A DNA stretch of 49,454 nt, from the NCBI GenBank assembly GCA_028716525.1, contig JAQUPQ010000031.1, positions 1 through 49,454 of the forward strand, given 5' to 3'. This document shows, one piece after another, positions 25,359 to 33,572 of this stretch. Positions within the stretch are counted from its first letter, which is position 1; each line of letters begins with the position of its first letter. This DNA comes from Terriglobia bacterium (lineage in GTDB: Bacteria > Acidobacteriota > Terriglobia > JAIQFV01). The notes below the pieces were generated by a model. The model was not told the origin of the DNA, did no database searches, and was given only the letters and a program-made list of their open reading frames with translations. The position numbers and the translations under genes were made by a program.

Positions 25359-26423
25359 ATGAAAGTGCGATCGTGGATTTGTTGTTTAGCATTCATGTGT
25401 ACGCTGGTGGGAAGTGTGTGGGCCCAGGATCGCCCTGCGGCTGGCAACGCCGCCGCAGAGCCATCACGGCGTCCACAGGCCGCCGGTGCGGAATCGTCTC
25501 CCAACTTCATGGAGCAATCGCTCACCAAACGCATCGATAACTTGATGTGGTACCAGTTGCTGGGCGACATCGCGGATATCGACATTGTTCGTTACGCCGG
25601 GCCGCCGCCGCGTGTGATTCCGAATCCCACCGCGCAGGGCGCCGGGAATCCGGTCATCATTACTGCGTTTACATTTCTTCCGAAAAAACACCTCGCTGCC
25701 GGAAAACTTCCGCTCATCGTTCTTGTCCACGGGGGAGTGCACGGCGATTTTGCCACCAGCGCGGCGCACATTGTCCGGGAGCTGATTCAACAGGGATACG
25801 CCATCATCGCGCCGGACTACCGCGGGAGCACGGGTTATGGCCGGTCGTTCTACCGGCTGATCGATTACGGGGGATTGGAGAATGACGACGTGGTGGCCGG
25901 TAAACAGTGGATGCTGGAAAACCATCCCGAGATTGACTCTGCTCGCGTGGGAATCATGGGCTGGAGCCACGGCGGCATGATTACGCTGATGACCATCTTC
26001 AATCATCCTCAGGATTTCAAGGTCGCCTACGCCGGGGTTCCAGTGAGCGATCTGGTGGCGCGTATGGGATACAAAGGTGAAGGATACCGGGCGGAGTATT
26101 CAGCGCCCTATCACCTCGGCAAGACCGCTGAGGAAAATGTCAATGAATACCGTCGACGTTCTCCGGCCTGGAATGCCGAGAAATTGCAAACACCACTTCT
26201 CATTCACACCAATACCAACGATGAAGACGTCAATGAACTCGAGGTGGAACATCTGATTCAAGCTTTGAAAGCCGCCAACAAGAAATTTGATTACAAGATC
26301 TATCAAAACGCGCCGGGCGGGCATATGTTCAATCGGATCGATACAACGCTTGCCCAGGAATCCCGCGGCGAGGTGTACCGGTTTCTGGCGCAGTATCTGA
26401 ACCCGCCGAACCCGGTAAAATGA
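25359..26423 (+). CDS. Secreted S9-type prolyl oligopeptidase-family hydrolase
   Basis: The 354-residue protein has a signal peptide (MKVRSWICCLAFMCTLVGSV, cleavage near WAQ at 24) and an alpha/beta-hydrolase domain. Oxyanion-side motif: LIVLVHGGVHGDF (about 124-136). Nucleophile: IMGWSHGGMITL, Ser at about 205. Catalytic Asp in HTNTNDEDVNELE (about 285-297) and His in APGGHMFNR (about 322-330). The beta-propeller of full prolyl oligopeptidases is absent, so it is a single-domain S9-like peptidase or esterase. A periplasmic or secreted location is expected. Confidence 0.85.
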   Translation: MKVRSWICCLAFMCTLVGSVWAQDRPAAGNAAAEPSRRPQAAGAESSPNFMEQSLTKRIDNLMWYQLLGDIADIDIVRYAGPPPRVIPNPTAQGAGNPVIITAFTFLPKKHLAAGKLPLIVLVHGGVHGDFATSAAHIVRELIQQGYAIIAPDYRGSTGYGRSFYRLIDYGGLENDDVVAGKQWMLENHPEIDSARVGIMGWSHGGMITLMTIFNHPQDFKVAYAGVPVSDLVARMGYKGEGYRAEYSAPYHLGKTAEENVNEYRRRSPAWNAEKLQTPLLIHTNTNDEDVNELEVEHLIQALKAANKKFDYKIYQNAPGGHMFNRIDTTLAQESRGEVYRFLAQYLNPPNPVK

Positions 26424-26439
26424 ACGGAGAATTGCCCCG

Positions 26440-26610
26440 CGCTTCTGCCTCCGAAAATAGCTCTGGTAGCGCCGGCAGTTCTTTATGCCGGCGATTATCT
26501 GTCGCCCGGATAGCGCTCGCCCCGATGCATCTCTCTGACCGGCCCTCCGGGCCTAACCGGGTCGGTGCTCATCATTTTCATGCTCCCGGGTGCTCCTATG
26601 GACTATGAGC
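26440..26610 (+). repeat. Composite structured repeat, left flank of the egt locus
   Basis: A GGTAGC-headed hairpin (26465-26493; stem CGCCGGC/GCCGGCG) begins a 67-nt module (26465-26531) that is 65/67 identical to 31904-31970 in the same orientation. A second module, CTGACCGGCC through CTAACCG (26535-26559, 25 nt), is identical to 32102-32126. Relative to the right-hand copy, this one lacks about 130 bp between the two modules. The short open frame running through it is not a gene. Confidence 0.8.
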
Positions 26611-26701
26611 CACTGGGGTGAGAAGCGTCGAGGGGAAAAAGGCTTACTATCCTGGAATGATGTTCGCATCTTAATCACGCCGATCCGCCCCACAAAGGGA
26701 T

Positions 26702-27508
26702 ATGATGTGCCAGGACAATTCCATGAGCCTATCCACTTCTGCCCGACCGGACAGGGAATCCCCCGGTTCGGTCATTCAATTCCAGGACGTCTCTTGGAAA
26801 TCGCCTGAAGGAAAAACCATCATAAGAGATTTGAGTTTTGATGTTCCTCGCGGGGAAACATTGGTTTTCTTGGGGCGCAGCGGATCAGGAAAAACGACCA
26901 CGTTGAAAATGATCAACCGGTTGTTGGACCCCGCGGGAGGCGAAGTCCGCGTGGACGGAATTCGGACCACGGATTGGGATGTGACGGCGCTCCGCCGGCG
27001 TCTGGGTTACGTCATTCAGGAGATCGGACTTTTTCCCCATTTCACGGTGGAGAAAAATGTCGCTTTGATCCCCCGGTTGTTGCAGTGGTCGCCGGAGCGC
27101 GTTCAGGCGCGTACTCGCGAGGTTTTGAGTTGGGTGGACCTGGATCCGGAGGAATTTTTGCAGCGGTTTCCTCGTGAGCTATCGGGCGGGCAGCGTCAGC
27201 GCGTGGGTGTGGCGCGAGCCTTGGCAGCCGATCCGGAGATTTTGTTGATGGATGAACCCTTCGGGGCGCTCGATCCGGTCACGCGCACGGCCTTGCAGCA
27301 GGAGTTTGCCTTGCTGGTGCGGCGCTTGCATAAGACCATCATCTTTGTGACGCACGACGTCCGCGAAGCCTTGTGGCTGGGTTCGCGCATCGGATTGATG
27401 CAATCCGGCCAATTCGTTTTTCTGGATTCTGCAGAAGCCTTTCTGAGCTCGCCTTTGCCCGAAGTAATGGCCTTTGTCGACTCGGGAAGAATGAAACCGG
27501 TTCAGTGA
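26702..27508 (+). CDS. egtV: OpuC/EgtV-type ABC transporter ATPase
   Basis: This 268-residue ATPase belongs to the quaternary-amine uptake (OpuCA/ProV) family. Walker A is LGRSGSGKTTTLKMINRL (about 59-76), Q-loop YVIQEIGLFPHFTV, signature ELSGGQRQRVGVARAL, Walker B ILLMDEPFGALDP, H-loop IFVTHDVREAL. The C-terminal CBS domains of ProV/OpuA are absent. The ATG at 26723 has the better ribosome-binding site (AGGA). The following gene is its fused permease/binding protein, and ergothioneine synthesis genes come next, so the substrate is inferred to be ergothioneine rather than glycine betaine. The symbol rests on context. Confidence 0.78.
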   Translation: MMCQDNSMSLSTSARPDRESPGSVIQFQDVSWKSPEGKTIIRDLSFDVPRGETLVFLGRSGSGKTTTLKMINRLLDPAGGEVRVDGIRTTDWDVTALRRRLGYVIQEIGLFPHFTVEKNVALIPRLLQWSPERVQARTREVLSWVDLDPEEFLQRFPRELSGGQRQRVGVARALAADPEILLMDEPFGALDPVTRTALQQEFALLVRRLHKTIIFVTHDVREALWLGSRIGLMQSGQFVFLDSAEAFLSSPLPEVMAFVDSGRMKPVQ

Positions 27509-27551
27509 CCGACCCATTCGCGCGTTCGATCGGCAATTTCATTTTTCTTTT

Positions 27552-29105
27552 ATGGGTTTGATTCACTTCTTGATTCAGCATCGCGCGGAAGTTGTTGCGC
27601 TGACCACCCAACACCTTTTATTGGTTTTGTTGGGAACGGGTGCAGGAGTCCTGACGGGTGTGCCGATTGGAATCCTGCTGACGCGCCGGCCGGGTGCCCG
27701 CAAACCGGTTCTGGCGGTCGCCAATATTTTTCAAACCATTCCCAGCCTGGCTCTTTTTGGATTTCTCATACCTCTCCTGGGCTCCTATGGAATCGGGCGG
27801 GTTCCGGCCATTATTGCGCTGTTTATTTATTCGCTTCTCCCCATTCTTCAAAATACTTCCACGGGAATCTCGGGAGTTGATCCTGCTGTGAGAGAGGCAG
27901 CCGTCGGGATGGGTTTAACCGACTGGCAGCTTCTGACCATGGTCGAATTTCCTTTGGCGCTGCCCGTCATCATTGCCGGTATCCGCGTGGCCACGGTTAT
28001 TTCAGTCGGCACAGCAACAATTGCCGCGGCCATTGGCGCGGGTGGCCTCGGGACTTTCATCTTTCGCGGGCTCCGGATGAACGACAATCAGCTGATTCTG
28101 GCGGGTGCGGTGCCGGCAGCCTTGATGGCGCTGGCAGCCGATGTCGGTCTCGGATGGCTGGAACGCTCCCTGGGTCCTTCGCGAAGCCAAAAAGGTGTGA
28201 AAGTCTTCAAGTGGGTTCCCGCACTCGTGTTGATCGTCGTTTTGCTTATTGGCGTCGTGATTTGGAATCGACATGATGGGCTGCAGCCGAACGGCCGGGT
28301 CGTCATCGGCTCCAAGGATTTTACGGAGCAGGTCATTTTGGGAGAATTGCTGTCTCAACAGATTGAACGCTACACCGGTTTGGCCGTTGAGCGACGATTC
28401 GAATTGGGCGGAGATCTGTGCCATCGGGCCCTCGTGGCAGGGGAAATCGACGCTTACGTGGAATACAGCGGGACCGCCTTCACGGCCATTTTGAAACATC
28501 CTCCCCTTGCCGACGCCCGTGAGGTGGAGAATCAAGTGCGTCGCGAGTATGCCGAGCGATTCAATCTCGTGTGGCTCCCGTCCTTGGGATTCAATGATAC
28601 CTTCGCCATTCTGATCCGAGCGGATGACGCCCGCCGATGGAATGTGCGCACTCTTTCAGATGCCGCCAAGGTTTCATCGCAGTGGCGGGCGGGATTCGGC
28701 CAGGATTTCATGTCGCGCCCGGACGGCTTCGCCGGGTTCGCCAAGACGTATCATTTGAATTTTAATGGTCCACCTCGTGAAATGGATCTCTCGTTGACCT
28801 ATCGGGCTTTGGCCGATCACCAGGTCGATCTCATTGCCGGCAACTCCACCGATGGGCGCATCGATCAACTCCATCTGGTTCAGTTGCATGACGATCGTCA
28901 TTACTTTCCTCCCTATGAAGCGGCGCCGGTGGTTCGGGAAGAGACATTGAACCGCTATCCCCGGGTGCGGACCGCGCTTGAAATACTTGCGGGAAAAATC
29001 AGTGACGCGGATATGCGACGGCTGAATCTTGCCGTGGATGAAAAGCACCGCGACCCCCGCGATGTGGTCAAAGAATTTCTTTCAAGTCTTTCGACGTCAC
29101 ATTAG
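27552..29105 (+). CDS. egtU: Fused permease and solute-binding protein, EgtU-type (ergothioneine/quaternary-amine uptake)
   Basis: The 517-residue protein fuses an OpuCB-like permease (about 1-210, six membrane segments, with the ATPase-contact loop REAAVGMGLTDWQLLTMVEFP) through one more membrane segment (about 222-240) to an OpuCC-like binding domain (about 252-517). That domain begins VVIGSKDFTEQVILGELLSQ and includes GEIDAYVEYSGTAFTAI and VDLIAGNSTDGRID. Permease-binding protein fusions of this type include EgtU, the published ergothioneine importer of Helicobacter pylori and Streptococcus pneumoniae. Glycine betaine, choline or carnitine importers share the fold. The location just upstream of egtB and egtD favours ergothioneine or a precursor such as hercynine. 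Confidence 0.75.
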   Translation: MGLIHFLIQHRAEVVALTTQHLLLVLLGTGAGVLTGVPIGILLTRRPGARKPVLAVANIFQTIPSLALFGFLIPLLGSYGIGRVPAIIALFIYSLLPILQNTSTGISGVDPAVREAAVGMGLTDWQLLTMVEFPLALPVIIAGIRVATVISVGTATIAAAIGAGGLGTFIFRGLRMNDNQLILAGAVPAALMALAADVGLGWLERSLGPSRSQKGVKVFKWVPALVLIVVLLIGVVIWNRHDGLQPNGRVVIGSKDFTEQVILGELLSQQIERYTGLAVERRFELGGDLCHRALVAGEIDAYVEYSGTAFTAILKHPPLADAREVENQVRREYAERFNLVWLPSLGFNDTFAILIRADDARRWNVRTLSDAAKVSSQWRAGFGQDFMSRPDGFAGFAKTYHLNFNGPPREMDLSLTYRALADHQVDLIAGNSTDGRIDQLHLVQLHDDRHYFPPYEAAPVVREETLNRYPRVRTALEILAGKISDADMRRLNLAVDEKHRDPRDVVKEFLSSLSTSH

Positions 29106-29263
29106 CGTCTCGGGCTGGACGGTCGCCGTTGCGGTTGGTCAGGCTTAAAACGGCGGGGGAAGGAAGATAGGGGCCATACTTTCTGCTTGCATTCTGCCCG
29201 CCGTGATCTCATCATAGCCCGTCACCAAAAGAAAGAAACTCGTTCGAATCGAGAGAGCGATCT

Positions 29264-30595
29264 ATGTCTGCCGTTATCCCAGCGGCCGAGTGGCGCCATG
29301 TCTTTGCGTCGCGTCTTGCGGAAGCGCGCGACTTGACCGACAGTTTGTTCAAGAAAGTATGTCCCGGGGCCTTGTACAAACGACCCATCCCTGAACGCCA
29401 CCGCATCATTTTTTACCTCGGCCACTTGGAGGCGTTCGATTGGAACCTCATCGGCAAGCAGGGTCTGGATCTACCGCCGATTCATGAGGAATTTGATCAG
29501 CTGTTTGCCTTTGGAATTGATCCGGTGGATGGGGGACTGCCCCAAGACCCGCCTTCGGCTTGGCCCGCCGAGTCGATCATTCGAAAATATGTCCATGAAG
29601 CGCGTCGTCGCATCGATGACTGCCTTCAGACGCTTTCGTTTGATGACGTCCGCCATCCGCTATTTTGTCGTGGACTTCTGCTTAACGTGGCTATCGAGCA
29701 TCGATTGATGCATGCAGAAACGTTCGCCTACATGTTGCATCAACTCCCCCTGGATCAAAAAGTTCATGAGTCACCCGAGCCCCAGGTGAAAAATTCCAAC
29801 CCCGGTTATCGCCAAATTGAAATTCCTGAAGGATTGGCCACCTTGGGATTGGTGCGTTCAGAACGCGCGCCCTTCGGATGGGACAATGAATTTGAAAGGC
29901 AACAGGTACATGTGCCCCGATTTGCTGTCGACGTTTACAATGTGACCAACGGGGACTTCTTAAAGTTTGTGGAGTCGGGAGGATATGCCGACCGGTCTCT
30001 TTGGAAAGACAGCGACTGGGAGTGGATCACCTCCAAGAACATTTCCCATCCCGGCTTTTGGAAGAAGAATGGAAATGGTTGGCTTTATCGCGCCATGTTC
30101 GCTGAAATTCCACTGCCACTCGATTGGCCGGTGTATGTGAGTCATGCCGAGGCCAATGCCTATGCACGATGGAGGGGACAATCACTGCCCACGGAAGCGC
30201 AGTGGCACCGCGCGGCGCTGGGAACGCCGCAAGGCTCAGAACAGGCGTTTCCCTGGGGGAATGAACCTCCGGATCGCTCGCGCGGAAACTTTGATTCAGC
30301 CCGATGGGATCCCGTTCCGGTGGCGAGTTTTCCCGAAGGTCGAAGCGCTTTTGGCGTTGAAGATCTGATCGGCAATGGATGGGAGTGGACCACCACTGTG
30401 TTTGAACCGTTCCCCCGTTTCGAAGCGTTTTCATTTTACCCCGGATACTCCGCCAATTTTTTTGATGGTCGCCATTTTGTCATGAAGGGCGGATCCGCGC
30501 GCACAGCGGCCTGCCTCCTGCGTCCCACTTTTCGAAATTGGTTCCAGGCTCATTATCCCTATATGTACGCCACTTTTCGTTGTGTTGAGAATTAA
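29264..30595 (+). CDS. egtB: Ergothioneine biosynthesis protein EgtB (sulfoxide synthase)
   Basis: EgtB is a non-haem iron enzyme that joins hercynine to a cysteine-type thiol with O2. The 443-residue product has the DinB-like helical domain (about 1-165) and a formylglycine-synthase-like domain (about 180-443). Iron ligands are visible as His in YLGHLE (H54) and the HxxxHxE motif EHRLMHAE (H146, H150). The second domain has TEAQWHRAALG, PWGNEPP, IGNGWEWTTT and the family end RPTFRNWF...YATFRC. No egtA or egtC is nearby, consistent with a type that uses cysteine directly, as reported for Chloracidobacterium thermophilum EgtB. egtD starts 20 bp downstream. Confidence 0.93.
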   Translation: MSAVIPAAEWRHVFASRLAEARDLTDSLFKKVCPGALYKRPIPERHRIIFYLGHLEAFDWNLIGKQGLDLPPIHEEFDQLFAFGIDPVDGGLPQDPPSAWPAESIIRKYVHEARRRIDDCLQTLSFDDVRHPLFCRGLLLNVAIEHRLMHAETFAYMLHQLPLDQKVHESPEPQVKNSNPGYRQIEIPEGLATLGLVRSERAPFGWDNEFERQQVHVPRFAVDVYNVTNGDFLKFVESGGYADRSLWKDSDWEWITSKNISHPGFWKKNGNGWLYRAMFAEIPLPLDWPVYVSHAEANAYARWRGQSLPTEAQWHRAALGTPQGSEQAFPWGNEPPDRSRGNFDSARWDPVPVASFPEGRSAFGVEDLIGNGWEWTTTVFEPFPRFEAFSFYPGYSANFFDGRHFVMKGGSARTAACLLRPTFRNWFQAHYPYMYATFRCVEN

Positions 30596-30614
30596 GCAAG
30601 ACGTGGAGGAATCC

Positions 30615-31583
30615 ATGTATACACAAACCATCCCGGCGGTGCCGCTGGCCGATTTTGCAAACGATATTCGAGCGGGCTTGAAGACATCGGGGCAAAAAGA
30701 ACTTCCTTCGAAATATCTCTACGATGAAGTGGGCTCGGCCCTTTTTGAGGTGATTTGCGTCCTTCCCGAGTACGGCTTGACGCGCGCCGACCAGCGATTG
30801 TTGCGCCGCCATGCTCAGGACGTTGTGAGCCACTTTCAAGGGCCGGTTATCGTGACGGAGCTGGGAAGCGGCAGCGGGCGCAAGACCCGCTGGGTATTGG
30901 AGGCGTTGTGTCGGCGTCAGGCGACTTCTTATTACCCCATCGAAATTTCGCAGAGTGCCTTGGCGCGCTGTGTCCAGGAATTGGGCCAGTTGAGCGCCTT
31001 GAGCATCGTGGGTGTTGAACGTCCTTATCTGGACGGCTTGTTGGAAGTGGCCGCTCGCCGCCGGGTCCGGGAGCATCTTCTCGTTCTGTTTCTGGGAAGC
31101 ACCATCGGAAATTTCGATCGCGAACCGGCCGTGAACTTTCTCAAAGAAATTCGACGCATCCTCCACCCCGGTGACGGCTTGCTGCTGGGAACCGACCTTG
31201 AGAAGCCCATTCGTGATTTGATTCTGGCCTACGACGATCCGTTGGGCGTAACGGCCGCTTTTAACCTTAATTTGCTGGGGCGAATCAATAGGGAACTGGA
31301 CGGCACCTTCGACCTTTCCGCGTTTGAACATGTGGCCCGATACGAATCCGCTCACCGCCGCATCGAGATGCACCTCCGCTCCCGTATGAAACAGGAGGTA
31401 TCAATTCCTAAAGCAAATCTGGAAGTTGATTTCGAGGAGGGCGAGACCATCTGGACGGAAAGTTGCCATAAGTACAATCTCGAGGAAGTTGTTCAAATGG
31501 CCAAAGCCAGCGGATTCGGCTGCGCGGCGCAATGGCTGGATGGAGAGTGGTTGTTTGCGGAAAACCTCTTGATCGCAGAATAA
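30615..31583 (+). CDS. egtD: L-histidine N-alpha-methyltransferase EgtD
   Basis: EgtD trimethylates histidine with SAM to make hercynine, the first step of ergothioneine synthesis. From the ATG at 30615 (ribosome-binding site GGAGG) it has 322 residues. Motifs: PSKYLYDEVGSALFE (about 31-45), SAM site VTELGSGSGRKTRWV (about 83-97), YPIEIS, FLGSTIGNF (about 160-168) whose Asn binds the histidine amino group, GTDLEKP, and TESCHKY (about 279-285), whose Glu and Ser hold the imidazole. An in-frame TTG at 30582 would overlap egtB and is unlikely. Together with egtB this is the minimal core pathway; the final C-S lyase (EgtE) is not in the window. Confidence 0.95.
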   Translation: MYTQTIPAVPLADFANDIRAGLKTSGQKELPSKYLYDEVGSALFEVICVLPEYGLTRADQRLLRRHAQDVVSHFQGPVIVTELGSGSGRKTRWVLEALCRRQATSYYPIEISQSALARCVQELGQLSALSIVGVERPYLDGLLEVAARRRVREHLLVLFLGSTIGNFDREPAVNFLKEIRRILHPGDGLLLGTDLEKPIRDLILAYDDPLGVTAAFNLNLLGRINRELDGTFDLSAFEHVARYESAHRRIEMHLRSRMKQEVSIPKANLEVDFEEGETIWTESCHKYNLEEVVQMAKASGFGCAAQWLDGEWLFAENLLIAE

Positions 31584-31658
31584 GGCCTTCTTGAATTTGA
31601 TGATGAGAACCCGCTCATCTTGAGCTTCCTTCTATCACTGACCTGTCAATCTCTTGGG

Positions 31659-31847
31659 CTATGATGTTTTGCCCGATCTTATCGATGTCGTCTCGCCGCA
31701 GTCCGGACAGCTGTGATATTCCTCCACAATGCCGCCCAGGTGCGGATCGACGAAGGCTTCCTCACCGGGATTGACCGGATCCACCAATTTTTCCGCGTGG
31801 AAATTCATTGGAACATCGCATTTCTCACAGTTGATTCTTTTTTTCAT
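31659..31847 (-). CDS. Small zinc-ribbon protein of unknown function
   Basis: The 62-residue protein has two CxxC knuckles, CEKC (C7, C10) and CPDC (C47, C50), the pattern of a single zinc ribbon. An acidic middle (PVNPGEEAFVDPHLGGIVEE) separates them. A good ribosome-binding site (GAGGAAAG) precedes the ATG. It is convergent with egtD and lies inside the interval between the two copies of the composite repeat. I recall similar small proteins from acidobacterial and NC10-type genomes but know no function. Confidence 0.65.
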   Translation of the reverse strand: MKKRINCEKCDVPMNFHAEKLVDPVNPGEEAFVDPHLGGIVEEYHSCPDCGETTSIRSGKTS

Positions 31848-31856
31848 ATGCTTTCC

Positions 31857-32460
31857 TCATCTCAATTTCGGCGCCCTCCACGGCTCTGCCTGGAAATTGC
31901 TTTGGTAGCCCCGGCAGTTCTTTATGCCGGGGATTATCTGTCGCCCGGATAGCGCTCGCCCCGATGCATCGGGGCAAGGCTGTTCTTCAAGTTTCTGTCG
32001 CCCGCCTAGGCGGGCTGGGCGATAAGGTTCTACACCATACCCCACCCTTGCTCTCCGCCCTCGGCGGAGGAGCAGCGGGTGGGGCTACCCCCCGCGGGGG
32101 ACTGACCGGCCCTCCGGGCCTAACCGAATCGGGCTTCATCATCTTCATTGTCCTGGGTGCGACTACGGCGCATGCCCGACTGCCTCGAAAATAGGAGAGG
32201 TTTCTGTCGCCCCTGCCGGGGCTTGGCGATCTTATCGGTCCGCAAGACTGTCAGTCCAGTCCCCCGCGGGGGACTGGGCTATTGAAGGTGTCCCTTGCAG
32301 GGACCAAAAAACCGTCGCTTCAAGTGCCTGAGTTCATTTTCATGCTCGTGGGTGCCCCGATACATCGGGGCATGAGGAACTGCTCCGAAAATTGAATGAT
32401 GCTTTCCTCCGCGTAGTCTCGGCGTCCTCTGCGCCTCTGCGGTAACCGGTTGCCAAATGA
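31857..32460. repeat. Large composite repeat island, right flank of the egt locus
   Basis: This 600-bp gene-free island is built of short palindromic modules. In order: GGTAGC-headed hairpin 31904-31932 (stem CCCCGGC/GCCGGGG) within a 67-nt module shared with 26465-26531; GCCCGCCTAGGCGGGC near 32000; CCCCCGCGGGGG at about 32087; a 25-nt module shared with 26535-26559 (32102-32126); CAGTCCCCCGCGGGGGACTG near 32254; CCCCGATACATCGGGG near 32357; and a reverse-orientation CGCAGAGG-type repeat (32406-32451). None of the open frames crossing it looks like a gene. Confidence 0.75.
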
Positions 32461-32510
32461 ACGAATCACTCTTATGCCATTGATTGCGCGAAACGCCTTC
32501 TCCCAAGTCC

Positions 32511-33080
32511 TCACTCCAATCCGATATTTTCCCGCCCGTAGCGCAGCGTCTTGGCCATCCAAATTAATTCGGCCAGGAATTTGTCAATGCGCTTGAGATA
32601 GGCCCCATCCAACAGTTTTCCATTCTCATCAAATGCCTTGTGAGCCGAAGAGAAGTTGACGTCCCAAAAGATGTTCACCAAACCCAGTTCCCGCATCACG
32701 GGGAGCAAGCCCTGGATTCCGCGGGTTCCGCCGAAAGGCCCGGCGGAAACGCCCACCAGTCCGACCGCCTTGTGAACATATTCTTTCAGGCAGCTATCCA
32801 GCACATGCTTCAGGAGCCCGGGATAACCATGATTGTATTCCGGCGAAACGATGACCAGCGCGTCGGCGCGGTTCATACGCTCCGAATAACCTGCATCCTT
32901 GATGGCTTCTCCGGCGTCGTCGGTGGGAAGTGGAAGGCGCGCGATATCGATCATCTCGGTTTCCACGCCGGCACGCTTCGCCACTTCATGGGCCATCAAT
33001 TGAGCCACATGAAGGCTGGAACGACCTTTGCGCGTCGTTCCCAACAGCACGGGAATATATAAAGGACGAGTCTCACCCAT
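32511..33080 (-). CDS. NAD(P)H-dependent FMN reductase-family flavoprotein
   Basis: The 189-residue protein has a flavodoxin-like fold: PVLLGTTRKGRSSLHVAQLM (about 8-27) binds the FMN phosphate, and VSPEYNHGYPGLLKHVLD (about 80-97) is the isoalloxazine-side motif of NADPH-dependent FMN/azo/quinone reductases. The ATG at 33080 is preceded by GGGAGA; a longer frame to 33167 has no ribosome-binding site and adds unrelated residues. Such enzymes reduce flavin, quinones or chromate; the physiological role is unknown. Confidence 0.85.
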   Translation of the reverse strand: MGETRPLYIPVLLGTTRKGRSSLHVAQLMAHEVAKRAGVETEMIDIARLPLPTDDAGEAIKDAGYSERMNRADALVIVSPEYNHGYPGLLKHVLDSCLKEYVHKAVGLVGVSAGPFGGTRGIQGLLPVMRELGLVNIFWDVNFSSAHKAFDENGKLLDGAYLKRIDKFLAELIWMAKTLRYGRENIGLE

Positions 33081-33572
33081 GAGCCAATCTCCCGGTCTCC
33101 GAATTTGCTTCGGCTTGAGGTGTTGCTGATTGAAGGAACGCTCAGATTCTAAACCGCACGATGGCATTATTTCAAGCCATGGGCGCTCACCCTATCGAGC
33201 CGCCATGGGAGAATGATTTTTTTGAAGACTGGGCTGCGATTGATCTTCGGCTTGGGACGAAATCCCAAGGGTTTCGTAACCGCGAAGGACTCGAAGGTGG
33301 CGCTGAGGAAGCAAGGTGGAAATTCTGAGTTCTTGGCGCCCGCTGAGGTTGCCTACGGATCTTTGCGGTCGAAGCGAAAAGGAGCCTTATCAAAGATCGG
33401 GCCTGACTTGTCTCTTTTCGCGGGGAGGAATATACTCCCTCTGCTGTACACCGCAGGGCCGAGCGGAGGCTTTCGAAGAGTTCACTCCCACTTGCAGTAT
33501 CTGCTCGTTTTTACAAATCCGAAGATAGATCAGAACTCATCCGCAAATTTCATATTCAGGAGAAAGACCGTC
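33081..33572 (+). promoter_or_regulatory. Gene-free region upstream of the S46 peptidase
   Basis: This 490-bp region holds a decayed CGCAGAGG-type repeat (33278-33311), a short hairpin GGGAG...CTCCC near 33421, and a strong ribosome-binding site (AGGAGA) 9 bp before the ATG at 33573. The peptidase reading frame runs through part of it but without signal-peptide or family features. No clear promoter hexamers were identified. Confidence 0.3.

Noticed and set aside
25013-25585. 190-residue minus-strand open frame before the S9 peptidase
   Set aside because: It overlaps the peptidase's signal-peptide coding region, its end is formed by repeat hairpins, and no domain was recognised.
26420-26608. 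62-residue frame starting at the S9 peptidase stop
   Set aside because: It is a translation of the composite repeat shared with 31904 onward.
31602-31619. GATGAG/CTCATC hairpin after egtD as a terminator
   Set aside because: Only a 6-bp stem with two Ts following; too weak to call, though it lies between convergent genes.
32640-33062. 140-residue plus-strand frame at the FMN reductase locus
   Set aside because: It lies fully antisense within the clearly recognised reductase gene.
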